From the NCBI GenBank assembly GCA_963817135.1, contig CAWFNG010000001.1:1-64000 (forward strand): a DNA stretch of 64,000 nt. Reading direction: 5' to 3'. Positions 52,879-61,122 of this stretch are shown here, piece by piece (position 1 is the stretch's first letter; each line of letters starts with the position of its first letter). Origin of the DNA: VAZQ01 sp963817135. Lineage in GTDB: Bacteria; Pseudomonadota; Alphaproteobacteria; Rhizobiales; Xanthobacteraceae. A program made the position numbers and the translations under genes. Under the pieces are notes generated by a model. The model saw only the letters and a program-made list of their open reading frames with translations, was not told the DNA's origin and did not search any database.

Positions 52879-54405
52879 ATGAACGAGCGTATTCTGATCG
52901 TCGATGACGATCCCGTGCAGCGCCGGCTTCTCGACAACATGGTACGCAAGTTCGGCTACGAGTCCGTTGTCGTCGAAGGGGGCGATGCGGCGGTCGCCGT
53001 GCTCACAAGCGAGGCCGGGGCGCCCCTCGACGCGGTCGTACTCGACCTTGTCATGCCCGACCTCGATGGGCTCGGCGTGCTGGCCAAGATGCGCGAGGCC
53101 GGCATCGCCATTCCGGTGATTGTGCAGACCGCCCATGGCGGCATCGACAATGTGGTGACCGCGATGCGGGCCGGCGCGACAGATTTTGTCGTCAAGCCGG
53201 TCGGTGTCGAGCGGCTATCGGTTTCGCTGCGCAACGCCCTTGCTGCCGGCGCACTCGAAGGGGAACTCGCTCGCATCAAACGCAGCCGAGCGGGCACGCT
53301 TGGTTTCAAGGACATCATTACCAGAAGCCCGCGCATCAAAGCGGTTCTGGGGCTGGCCGAAAAGGCGGCAAATTCGGCGATTCCGGTTTTGATCGAGGGT
53401 CAATCCGGCGTCGGCAAGGAGCTCATCGCACGCGCCATCCATGGCTCCGGCGCGCGCCGGTCAAAACCGTTCGTGGCGGTCAATTGCGGCGCCATTCCCG
53501 ATAACCTCGTGGAATCCATCCTGTTCGGCCATGAGAAGGGAGCATTCACCGGCGCGACCGAACGCCATACCGGAAAATTCGTGGAAGCCTCGGCCGGCAC
53601 GCTTTTTCTCGACGAAGTCGGTGAATTGCCCGCGGCGGCGCAGGTGAAGCTTCTCCGTGCGCTTCAAGAAAATGAAGTCGAGCCCGTCGGAGCGCGCAAG
53701 CCGGTCAAGGTCGACGTGCGCCTCATCTCCGCCACCAACCGCAATCTGATCGCCGACGTGAAAGCGGGCCGCTTTCGCGAGGATTTGTTCTATCGCCTGC
53801 ATGTTTTCCCAATTTCCGTGCCCGCGCTGCGCGAGCGGCGAGAGGATATTCCCGAACTCGCGCGTCACTTTCTGGTCCGCTTCGCTGCGGAAGAGGGCAA
53901 GCGCGCATACCGCATAAGCACCGAAGCCTTGGCGCTGCTGTGCGGCTACCACTGGCCGGGCAATGTCCGGCAACTGGAAAATGCGATGTTTCGTGCCGTC
54001 GTGATGGCGGAGGGCGATACCGTCGATATCGGCGAATTTCCCCAGATCGCCGCACAGGCCGGTCAGCACGCGGCAGCCGCGGTTGTCGAAAGCGAGGCCA
54101 TCGCCGGCGCAACGGATGCAGCGTCGCACGCAGATGCGGGCGAATTGGTTGCCCTCGATACGGCCAAAGGTGCGCCGCTCGCGGCGATTGCCGCACACGG
54201 AGCGCTCGAATTACTGGATGCAACCGGCGAAGTGAGGCCGCTCGAGGCAATCGAAGCCGACGCCATTCGCTTTGCCATCGCGCACTATAGTGGACAAATG
54301 TCGCAGGTCGCCCGCCGCTTGCACATTGGGCGCTCGACCCTCTACCGCAAGCTGGAATCGCTCGGCATAGACGAAACTTCCGATGCCCCGCCCACCGCGT
54401 TGTAA
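52879..54405 (+). CDS. NtrC-family sigma-54-dependent response regulator
   Basis: This 508-residue protein starts at the ATG at 52879 (MNERILIVDDD). It has a receiver domain with phospho-acceptor D56 (VVLDLVMPDL), an AAA+ domain with Walker A GQSGVGKE, the sigma-54 contact loop GAFTGA and Walker B LFLDEVGE, and a Fis-type helix-turn-helix at the end (MSQVARRLHIGRSTLYRKLE). A long alanine-rich linker (about 395-450) precedes the helix-turn-helix. It activates sigma-54 promoters upon phosphorylation. No histidine kinase gene is adjacent, so the partner is elsewhere. Confidence 0.93.
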   Translation: MNERILIVDDDPVQRRLLDNMVRKFGYESVVVEGGDAAVAVLTSEAGAPLDAVVLDLVMPDLDGLGVLAKMREAGIAIPVIVQTAHGGIDNVVTAMRAGATDFVVKPVGVERLSVSLRNALAAGALEGELARIKRSRAGTLGFKDIITRSPRIKAVLGLAEKAANSAIPVLIEGQSGVGKELIARAIHGSGARRSKPFVAVNCGAIPDNLVESILFGHEKGAFTGATERHTGKFVEASAGTLFLDEVGELPAAAQVKLLRALQENEVEPVGARKPVKVDVRLISATNRNLIADVKAGRFREDLFYRLHVFPISVPALRERREDIPELARHFLVRFAAEEGKRAYRISTEALALLCGYHWPGNVRQLENAMFRAVVMAEGDTVDIGEFPQIAAQAGQHAAAAVVESEAIAGATDAASHADAGELVALDTAKGAPLAAIAAHGALELLDATGEVRPLEAIEADAIRFAIAHYSGQMSQVARRLHIGRSTLYRKLESLGIDETSDAPPTAL

Positions 54406-54541
54406 TTTGGTGACAGTGAGCGAAAATGGCCGGGCATAAGGTGTCAATGGCTTGTAAGCGGACCGCCACGCGTAAAAAATCGAACTCAATTCGGTTTGAG
54501 CTTGAGTCGGGACCTGTAGCGACTACTTAGGAGATCGTCCT

Positions 54542-56203
54542 ATGCGCGGCCCTGGACTCGAACGCCTGCTTGCGGCATCCGCGCTTGCGCTCATAATCGC
54601 CGGCTCCGCGGGTGCGGCGGCGCAGGAAACCAGCAAGTTGGCTGCGACAACAACCGCAACCGCCCCTGTGCAGAACGCGCAAGAAGCAGCTGCCGCCGCT
54701 CCAGCGCAGACGCCAACGCCGCCAAACGCCACGCCCACCGCTTCTCCCGTTCCGGCAGTGGACAGCGAACCCGCGGTAACGCCGGATGCTTTGGCTGCGC
54801 TCGATCCCGCCGACAGAGTGATCGCAGAAAAAATCCGCGACCTGTTCGCCGTCCGCCCCGATGCGACAGTCGCCGGCAGCAAAGAGCGAATGGTGGTGCA
54901 GGCGTTTTATCAGAAGCGCAACTTTGCACCGCTATGGCTTGATAAGGGCGCAGTAAATGCGCGCGCGCAAAGCGTCATTGCGCGCTTGAAGCGTGCTGAC
55001 GCCGACGGCTTGGCGCTCAGCGACTATCCCACGCCGGATTTCTCCGGCATGGGCCCCGACGCGCTCGCCGAAGCCGATCTCAAGCTCACGCTAACGGTCC
55101 TTACTTACGCCCGGCACGTGCAGGCCGGACGCTTCGCATACAAAGCCGTCACTCACAATATCGAGCTGCCGCAAGCGGCGCCGGATCCCGGCGACGCTCT
55201 GGCCAAAGTCGCCGAGGCTGCCGATCCCGGCAAAGCGCTCGATGAATTCAGTCCGCCGCATGAAGGCTATCAGAAGCTCAAGGCTGCGCTCGCCGAGTTG
55301 CGCGGCACTGCTTCGAGCCACGACCGGCAGATCGATACTGTGATTGCCAATATGGAGCGCTGGCGCTGGTACCCGCGCGACCTCGGAACTGCCCACGTGA
55401 TTGTCAATCAACCGGACTTCACGCTGAAGGTGATGCACAACGGGGCCCAGGTCTGGGCCACTCGCATCGTCATCGGCAAGCTGAGCATGCAGACCCCGCT
55501 GCTGAGCGAGACCATGAAATACATTACCATCAATCCGACCTGGAACGTTCCGCCGTCGATCGTGCACAACGAGTACCTGCCGGCGCTGGCTCGGGATCCC
55601 ACCGTGCTGGCGCGAATGGGCCTGAGGGTTCATTACGGCCGCGACGGCGTTAGCATCTCGCAGCCGCCCGGCGACAGGAACGCGCTTGGCCGGGTACGAT
55701 TCAACTTCCCGAATCAATTCCTGGTCTATCAGCACGATACTCCCGACAAATACATGTTCGCGCACGACGTGCGTGCCTACAGTCATGGCTGCATGCGCGT
55801 GCAGGACCCCGCGAAATATGCCGAGGTTCTTCTCAATATCGCGCGACCGGATGAGCACTGGACCGCCGAAAAGGTCAAAAGCATGTTCGGCGGCGCCGAG
55901 CAGGACGTGCAGCTGCAGCCCGTCCCCATCTGGGTCCATCTGACGTATCAGAGCGCGTTCGTCGACGAGAAAGGCAAGCTGCAAATCCGCCGCGACGTCT
56001 ACAATCTCGACAGCCGTACGCTCGCCGCCATCAGACACGAGCGGGGAGCGATCGATTCCGATCGCCGCCGCGAGCCGGAAATTGCCTCCTATTCGCGCTA
56101 TCGCAGGACAGCGTCGTCGCGATCTGCGCGGGGCTACCAGTCCTGGTATGCGAGCGCGCCGCTTGGACCGCCACGCGGCTTGCGGCGCATCTATTACCAC
56201 TGA
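54542..56203 (+). CDS. L,D-transpeptidase (YkuD domain), YcbB-like
   Basis: This 553-residue exported protein has a signal peptide (LLAASALALIIAGSAGAAAQ), an alanine/threonine/proline-rich linker (about 30-85), and a peptidoglycan-binding-like part (FYQKRNFAPLWLDKGAVNAR). The catalytic YkuD domain has MKYITINPTWNVPPSIVHNE and the active-site motif RAYSHGCMRVQDP with its nucleophilic cysteine. It forms 3-3 cross-links in peptidoglycan in the periplasm. GGAG lies before the ATG. The next gene is also a cell-wall protein. Confidence 0.92.
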   Translation: MRGPGLERLLAASALALIIAGSAGAAAQETSKLAATTTATAPVQNAQEAAAAAPAQTPTPPNATPTASPVPAVDSEPAVTPDALAALDPADRVIAEKIRDLFAVRPDATVAGSKERMVVQAFYQKRNFAPLWLDKGAVNARAQSVIARLKRADADGLALSDYPTPDFSGMGPDALAEADLKLTLTVLTYARHVQAGRFAYKAVTHNIELPQAAPDPGDALAKVAEAADPGKALDEFSPPHEGYQKLKAALAELRGTASSHDRQIDTVIANMERWRWYPRDLGTAHVIVNQPDFTLKVMHNGAQVWATRIVIGKLSMQTPLLSETMKYITINPTWNVPPSIVHNEYLPALARDPTVLARMGLRVHYGRDGVSISQPPGDRNALGRVRFNFPNQFLVYQHDTPDKYMFAHDVRAYSHGCMRVQDPAKYAEVLLNIARPDEHWTAEKVKSMFGGAEQDVQLQPVPIWVHLTYQSAFVDEKGKLQIRRDVYNLDSRTLAAIRHERGAIDSDRRREPEIASYSRYRRTASSRSARGYQSWYASAPLGPPRGLRRIYYH

Positions 56204-56335
56204 TCGCCCGCAATCCGTTAAAGCTTTGGTTGTGGTCTCGATAGCTGCGGCAAGTTTTCGCCATAGTCACCTGTCACGCTTTCTGCATCGGGGGGGAATG
56301 GGTGGCGCCACATCGCGCGCCGGCTTTTCCCTAGT

Positions 56336-56352
56336 TTAACACTGCGTTAACC
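56336..56352 (+). promoter_or_regulatory. CtrA-type box upstream of the DUF882 gene
   Basis: TTAACACTGCGTTAACC has the exact TTAA-N7-TTAACC layout of the CtrA binding site and also contains TTAACCAT. It lies about 90-100 bp upstream of the DUF882 coding region. CtrA controls cell-cycle and envelope genes in alphaproteobacteria, which fits a cell-wall protein. No other complete box was noticed in the window. Confidence 0.65.
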
Positions 56353-56438
56353 ATGCATCGCTGCGGCTGCTCTGCCGCCCGCGATGCTGGAGCTTGCTGA
56401 CTGCGGTGCTCGCCGCGGGAGGCGAGACATGAACGCAC

Positions 56439-57977
56439 TTGAACGTGGGTTGGCACGTGACGGGCACCGCCGCGCAAAAGTTCCTGCGATCACCTTTCAT
56501 CCGCTTCGGCTCCTGCGGCAGCATTGCTGCCCTGCTCATGTTCTTTGGCTGCGATGGCCTGCAAAGCGCCACGGCAGAGGGTGAGACGCGGACCATCTCC
56601 CTGCATCACATTCACACCAACGAGGACCTCACGGTCACCTACAAGGTCAACGGCCGTTATGACGAGAAAGCCCTCGGCAAAATCGATCAGTTGCTGCGCG
56701 ATTGGCGGGAGGACAAGCCGACCCACATGGATCCGCATCTGATCGATCTCTTGTGGGAGGTTCACCGTGAAGTCGGGGCCAAAGAGCCGATCTGGATCGT
56801 CTGCGGCTATCGCTCGCCCTCGACCAATTCCACGCTTCGCAAGCGCTCCAGCGGGGTCGCCAAGTTCAGCCAACACATGCAAGGCAAGGCGATCGACTTC
56901 TACATTCCCGGTGTTCCGCTCGATCAGCTGCGCGCGGCAGGCCTGCGCGCACAACGCGGCGGGGTCGGCTACTATCCAAGCTCAGGCGCGCCTTTCGTGC
57001 ATCTGGATACCGCCGGCGTGCGCCATTGGCCGCGCATGCCGGAAGCGCAGTTGGCGAGCGTGTTGTCAAAGGGGCAGTTAGGCAGCCAATATGCTTCCGA
57101 TCCCAAAGGCGCGAAGATCGCCAAGGGTGAGATCGTGCATTCGAGCCGCAAGCCCACCGCCCTTGCCAAGCTGAGCAAGGACGAAGACGAGGAGGCCGAC
57201 GCGGCTCGCGCCGCGCCCGTCAAAGCCGCCGAACCGACTCGCACTGCCAAGTCGGCGGTATTGGCGGAACCCAAGGTCGAGGCAAAGACTGAGGCAAAGG
57301 TCGAGGCGAAAGCCGGGGCAAAAGCCGGGGCAAAGATTCAAGAGCGGTTTGCGTCCAAGTCGGAAACCAACGCTACGCCCGCTCCCGAAGCCGAAGAAGA
57401 GAGCGCTCTCGTTGTCAGTGCAATCGATGAAAACGAGACGACCGCTGTCCCGCGCGTTCCCGCGGCTAAGTCCGCGAGTTCCAAAGCAGCCGCCGGTAAG
57501 ACCAAGTCAACGGCGCAGCCGGCAACCACCGGCAAACCCAACCCTGCCCAGTCCAATTATGAGCTCGCCTCGGCAGACAAACAAACGATTGCTCCCGCAG
57601 CAACGTCCAGCGCGGTCAGTCGCGGGAATGCCACGGCAAATGATGTCATCAATGACCGCGGCTACTGGCAGGGGGCGTCGCCCCCCGAACCGGTTGAGCC
57701 GGTCGCCACATCGCGTGTTGCAGCCACTAAGCCCCCGCCGCGCGTCGCAACGGCAAGCGCGGGCGCGCCAACAACCGCCAGCATCACGCGCTGGCCGTTC
57801 GCGGATCGCCGCGAAAGCGAACCGGCACCCAATGCGCTTTCCTATGCGGCGCAGCCCACGCCGATCGCTTCAGCACGCATGCAGCCCATGGGAGCGAACG
57901 GCGCGCGCGGAAGTGCTCCGCCGCACAAGGGGATGCAAACGTCGTCGCCAAACGCAGCGATGAGCGCGCGCCCATGA
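56439..57977 (+). CDS. DUF882 (M15-like) periplasmic protein
   Basis: This protein has a hydrophobic leader (SCGSIAALLMFFGCDGLQSA) and then the DUF882 domain (PF05951) with ISLHHIHTNEDLTVTYKVNG. The M15-type metal residues lie in FSQHMQGKAIDFYIPG and FVHLDTAG, so it probably binds zinc and cuts or binds peptidoglycan peptides. A long low-complexity Ala/Lys/Glu region with KVEAK-type repeats follows (about 245-330). The start is uncertain: the frame opens at a TTG (56439), while the better ribosome site (GGGAGG) serves an ATG at 56429 in another frame, so an N-terminal frame error is possible. The C-terminal part is in the next frame (57974-58276). Confidence 0.8.
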   Translation: MNVGWHVTGTAAQKFLRSPFIRFGSCGSIAALLMFFGCDGLQSATAEGETRTISLHHIHTNEDLTVTYKVNGRYDEKALGKIDQLLRDWREDKPTHMDPHLIDLLWEVHREVGAKEPIWIVCGYRSPSTNSTLRKRSSGVAKFSQHMQGKAIDFYIPGVPLDQLRAAGLRAQRGGVGYYPSSGAPFVHLDTAGVRHWPRMPEAQLASVLSKGQLGSQYASDPKGAKIAKGEIVHSSRKPTALAKLSKDEDEEADAARAAPVKAAEPTRTAKSAVLAEPKVEAKTEAKVEAKAGAKAGAKIQERFASKSETNATPAPEAEEESALVVSAIDENETTAVPRVPAAKSASSKAAAGKTKSTAQPATTGKPNPAQSNYELASADKQTIAPAATSSAVSRGNATANDVINDRGYWQGASPPEPVEPVATSRVAATKPPPRVATASAGAPTTASITRWPFADRRESEPAPNALSYAAQPTPIASARMQPMGANGARGSAPPHKGMQTSSPNAAMSARP

Positions 57978-58276
57978 TGCCCCCGGGGGGCGCGGGCAAT
58001 TCGCCAATCCCTGCCGAGAAGCCGGGAAGCCTCGTGCGCGCGGGCGATCGCTTCAATGACCCATGGATGCGTGCGCTCATCGTGAGCCCGAGCGCCCAGA
58101 ATTTCCTGAAAACCACAATGTTCGGTACGACCGATTTCCGCTATCTCAGTCCCTACCTGCACAAGCCGGGCAGCGCACTCGCCATGGCTTTCTCGAACGA
58201 TCCGCAGTCTGGCATGACACCGGAATCGTTCGCCGGCAGCGCCGTAACCTTCGTCTCGACGGTAGCCTTCAAATGA
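57974..58276 (+). CDS. C-terminal part of the DUF882 protein in a shifted frame
   Basis: This 100-residue frame has DRFNDPWMRALIVSPSAQNF, TTMFGTTDFRYLSPYLHKPG and ESFAGSAVTFVSTVAFK, which is the conserved C-terminal segment found in one piece with DUF882 domains in related rhizobial proteins. Here its ATG overlaps the stop of the upstream frame (ATGA), so it could be translated separately by coupling. More simply, a one-base loss in the GC-rich stretch around 57960-57990 has split one gene. Confidence 0.7.
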   Translation: MMPPGGAGNSPIPAEKPGSLVRAGDRFNDPWMRALIVSPSAQNFLKTTMFGTTDFRYLSPYLHKPGSALAMAFSNDPQSGMTPESFAGSAVTFVSTVAFK

Positions 58277-58281
58277 CAGAC

Positions 58282-58350
58282 GGACGGACGACAGAGGACA
58301 GATAGGATCTAAGCCTCTGTCCTCTGTCCTCTGTCCTCTGTCGTCCGTCC
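58282..58350. terminator. Long hairpin with heptamer repeats between convergent genes
   Basis: A perfect 21-bp inverted repeat (58282-58302 and 58330-58350, arm starting GGACGGACGACAGAGGACAG) encloses a 27-nt loop. The right arm and loop contain CCTCTGT repeated four times in tandem (58314-58341). It lies between the DUF882 gene and the convergent gapR gene. No T-run follows, so it may act as a bidirectional, rho-assisted terminator or only be a repeat. Confidence 0.5.
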
Positions 58351-58358
58351 TCCGCTTC

Positions 58359-58631
58359 TCAGCTCATCCCGAGCGCGTGCATATAAGTGTCGAGGATGCT
58401 TGCCTGCTCGCGCCGCTCGTCGGCATCCTGCTTGCGTAGTCGCACGATGGTGCGCAATGCCTTCGTATCGAAACCGTTGGCTTTTGCCTCCCCATAAACA
58501 TCGCGAATATCATCCGCAATCGCCTTCTTCTCTTCCTCCAATCGCTCGACGCGTTCCACGAAGGCTTTCAAATGATCCTTCGCAAAGCGCGTCGCTTGTT
58601 CCGCGTCCTTGGCGACCGCAGCCATAGCCAT
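58359..58631 (-). CDS. gapR: GapR-family DNA-binding protein (DUF2312)
   Basis: This 90-residue protein matches GapR: KDHLKAFVERVERLEEEKKA forms the long coiled-coil helix, followed by DIRDVYGEAKANGFDTKALR and TIVRLRKQDADERREQ. GapR binds overtwisted DNA ahead of polymerases and is nearly restricted to alphaproteobacteria. Length is normal. It lies alone, convergent with the DUF882 gene. Confidence 0.94.
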   Translation of the reverse strand: MAMAAVAKDAEQATRFAKDHLKAFVERVERLEEEKKAIADDIRDVYGEAKANGFDTKALRTIVRLRKQDADERREQASILDTYMHALGMS

Positions 58632-58733
58632 CGAACCCTCCTCATTGCAACGAATCCCGAGGAGCTTTCGAAACAGAGGGCGGCATGGTCAAGTCGCGAC
58701 GCGTGTCGTCCCCGGAGTACACAGGCATAAAAC

Positions 58734-59036
58734 TTAATGCTTGTGGGCGGCCATATCGAAAGCGGCCTGCTGTTCCTTGGAAGCCTCCTTTTGGTGCTTG
58801 GCCTTCCACTCCTCGAACGGCATGCCATAGATCAATTCGCGGCTTTCATCCTTTGACATTGGGATACGCCGCTCGTCGGCCGCGTCCTTCATCCAATTCG
58901 ACAGGCAATTTCGGCAAAAGCCGGCGAGATTCATCAGGTCGATATTCTGTACGTCGGTACGCGCGCGCAGATGTCCAATCAGGCGTCGGAACGCTGCTGC
59001 CTCGAGCTCGGTCTTCGTCTTTTCATCAAGCGCCAT
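58734..59036 (-). CDS. DUF1244-family protein
   Basis: This 100-residue protein starts MALDEKTKTELEAAAFRRLI at the ATG at 59036, with AAAGGAATT upstream. RTDVQNIDLMNLAGFCRNCL with its two cysteines and LIYGMPFEEWKAKHQKEAS are the conserved core of DUF1244. Function is unknown; members are small soluble helical proteins. It lies about 100 bp upstream of gapR on the same strand. Confidence 0.92.
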   Translation of the reverse strand: MALDEKTKTELEAAAFRRLIGHLRARTDVQNIDLMNLAGFCRNCLSNWMKDAADERRIPMSKDESRELIYGMPFEEWKAKHQKEASKEQQAAFDMAAHKH

Positions 59037-59164
59037 GGACAATTCCTTTCTTCACGAGCGGAGGATTAAGCTTGTTCGATTGCAACTCACCGGGAATCTA
59101 ATGCTTGGGGGACCCGCTTTCCAGCGCCCGGTGCGCAGCTGCTTGCGCTAGTGATCCCGATGGA

Positions 59165-60502
59165 ATGAACGCTTGCACTATCCGGCTGCCACACGCGACT
59201 ATGCCCGTCGTGACCGGCTCTCCACGCGCATTGCTCGAGCAGTTATACCGCACCGCCGTTGCGGCCGCCCTGCCCGCCAATTGCCTTGCAGCGCATTTGC
59301 CTGGACCGCCGACGCAGGGCCGCCTGATCGTCCTTGCCGCGGGCAAGGCCGGCGCCTCCATGGCACAAGCGGCTGAGACTCATTACCTCGATCACTGCGG
59401 CTTCCCGGCCGGCCGGATGCGCGGAATTGCTGTTACGCGCAAAGGCTATCGCTGCGGCACCCGCGTGGTGCGCGTCATCGAGGCAGGCCACCCCGTGCCC
59501 GATGCTGCCGGTCTTGAGGGAACTTCGCAAACCCTGGCGCTTGCCGATGCTGCGGGAGCCGAGGACCTGGTGCTCGTACTCGTCTCGGGAGGGGCATCCG
59601 CAAACTGGGTCGCGCCGGCAGCAAGTCTCACGCTAGCCGAAAAACAAACGGTGACCCGGGCACTCCTCGCCTGCGGCGCCTCGATCCACGAGATCAACAC
59701 GGTGCGCAAGCATCTTTCGCGCATCAAGGGCGGGCGCCTTGCCGCGCGCGCCTTTCCTGCGCGGGTCGTGACGGTCGCCATTTCCGATGTACCCGGCGAT
59801 GACCCCGAAGTCATAGGGTCTGGTCCAACCGTGCCGGACCCCACGACATTGGCAAACGCGCGAGAAATCATTGCGCGTCATCGGTTGCGGCTCGCCGATA
59901 GCGTGACGCAGGCTTTGGCCGACCGCGCCAATGAGACGCCAAAACCAGCCGATCCGGTCTTTGCCAATGCCTCGTTTGCCTTGGCGGCGAGGCCTGCCGA
60001 TGTGTTTTCCGCGGTCGAGAAAGCGGTGCGGGCTGCGGGCTACGAAAGCATCCTGCTCGGCAGCGCCGTCGAGGGCGAAGCGCGAGAAATCGCCGGTGCT
60101 CAAGCACGGCTCGCGCTTGATCTAAAGGCGCAGCGACGCCGCGCCATTATTCTTTCCGGAGGCGAACTCACCGTGACGGTGGGCGGAAAAGGGCGCGGCG
60201 GGCCCAACCAGGAATATGCGCTGGCGCTCGCAATCGCGCTCGCCGGGGCGCCGTCGATCTCCGCGCTTGCCGGCGATACGGACGGGACCGACGGAGGTGC
60301 CGGTCGGCCCGAGGACCCAGCCGGAGCCTTTATCGATGAAACCACGCTTTCGCGCGCCCAAGGCCTCAATCTCGATCCCGAACGTTTCCTCAATGACAAC
60401 AATTCGACGGAATTCTTTGAAAAACTGGGCGATCTACTCCTTCCAGGTCCAACTCTGACCAATGTCAATGACTTCCGGGCAATCCTCGTTGACAGTCCTT
60501 AG
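59165..60502 (+). CDS. Glycerate 2-kinase (DUF4147/MOFRL family)
   Basis: From the ATG at 59165 this is a 445-residue protein; an ATG at 59201 is equally possible, as neither has a clear ribosome site. The N-terminal DUF4147 domain has LIVLAAGKAGASMAQAAE, EAGHPVPDAAGL, VLVLVSGGASANWVAP and NTVRKHLSRIKGGRLA. The C-terminal MOFRL domain has GGELTVTVGGKGRGGPNQEY and AGDTDGTDGGAG. Such enzymes phosphorylate D-glycerate to 2-phosphoglycerate and were once named hydroxypyruvate reductase (TtuD). Pyruvate kinase is two genes downstream, so the product can flow to pyruvate. Confidence 0.9.
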   Translation: MNACTIRLPHATMPVVTGSPRALLEQLYRTAVAAALPANCLAAHLPGPPTQGRLIVLAAGKAGASMAQAAETHYLDHCGFPAGRMRGIAVTRKGYRCGTRVVRVIEAGHPVPDAAGLEGTSQTLALADAAGAEDLVLVLVSGGASANWVAPAASLTLAEKQTVTRALLACGASIHEINTVRKHLSRIKGGRLAARAFPARVVTVAISDVPGDDPEVIGSGPTVPDPTTLANAREIIARHRLRLADSVTQALADRANETPKPADPVFANASFALAARPADVFSAVEKAVRAAGYESILLGSAVEGEAREIAGAQARLALDLKAQRRRAIILSGGELTVTVGGKGRGGPNQEYALALAIALAGAPSISALAGDTDGTDGGAGRPEDPAGAFIDETTLSRAQGLNLDPERFLNDNNSTEFFEKLGDLLLPGPTLTNVNDFRAILVDSP

Positions 60503-60541
60503 CGGTCGCGTGGTATGCAGCTATCCGCAATGTGGGGCGTA

Positions 60542-61117
60542 ATGAAATTTCGCAACTTCCTGGCAACGCTCGGCCGGTTCGCAAGGCCGTCCTGCATCCC
60601 GACCGCGCGTGGCATTGCGGCAATGCTGCTTTTCGCTGTTGTGGTGTTGATTGCCGAGAGCGCCAGGGCCGATTTTCGGCTCTGCAACAACACCGGCAAT
60701 CGGGTCGGGATCGCCGTTGGTTACAAGGAGAACGAAGGCTGGACCACAGAGGGGTGGTGGAATGTGCCGGCGCGCAGCTGCGAAACCGTGTTGCGAGGCT
60801 CACTCGTCGCCCGGTTCTACTACATCTACGCGGTCGATTATGATCGCGGCGGCGAATGGTCCGGGCAGGCCTTCATGTGCACGCGGGAAAAGGAGTTCAC
60901 CATACGCGGAACCGAAGATTGCCTGGCGCGTGGTTACGACCGGACCGGTTTCTTCGAAGTCGATACCGGCGACCAGCCTTCGTGGACGGTGCAGCTGACC
61001 GAGTCGGCTGATCAGGTTCCCATGCAGCCGCTGCAATCGCGCGTGCCAATGCTGCAGACTCCGACTGCCAGTGGCCGACCGGGAGCGCCGCCGACCCCGC
61101 CCCGAAGCCGAAACTGA
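60542..61117 (+). CDS. DUF1036-domain exported protein
   Basis: From the ATG at 60542 (MKFRNFLATLG) the protein has 191 residues with a signal-like segment (GIAAMLLFAVVVLIAESARA). The DUF1036 domain follows: DFRLCNNTGNRVGIAVGYKE, TEGWWNVPARSCETVLRG, YYIYAVDYDRGGEWSGQAFM and cysteines likely to be paired. The C-terminal tail is proline-rich. Function is unknown; members are periplasmic and often encoded directly before pyruvate kinase in Rhizobiales, as here (5-bp gap). Confidence 0.9.
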   Translation: MKFRNFLATLGRFARPSCIPTARGIAAMLLFAVVVLIAESARADFRLCNNTGNRVGIAVGYKENEGWTTEGWWNVPARSCETVLRGSLVARFYYIYAVDYDRGGEWSGQAFMCTREKEFTIRGTEDCLARGYDRTGFFEVDTGDQPSWTVQLTESADQVPMQPLQSRVPMLQTPTASGRPGAPPTPPRSRN

Positions 61118-61122
61118 TCTAG

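Noticed and set aside
50872..53136. 754-residue version of the oligoendopeptidase
   Set aside because: The first 149 residues are antisense to the receiver domain of the divergent regulator; the peptidase begins at 52689.
58314..58341. CCTCTGT tandem repeats as a CRISPR array
   Set aside because: Four contiguous 7-bp units without spacers are a simple repeat and no cas gene is present.
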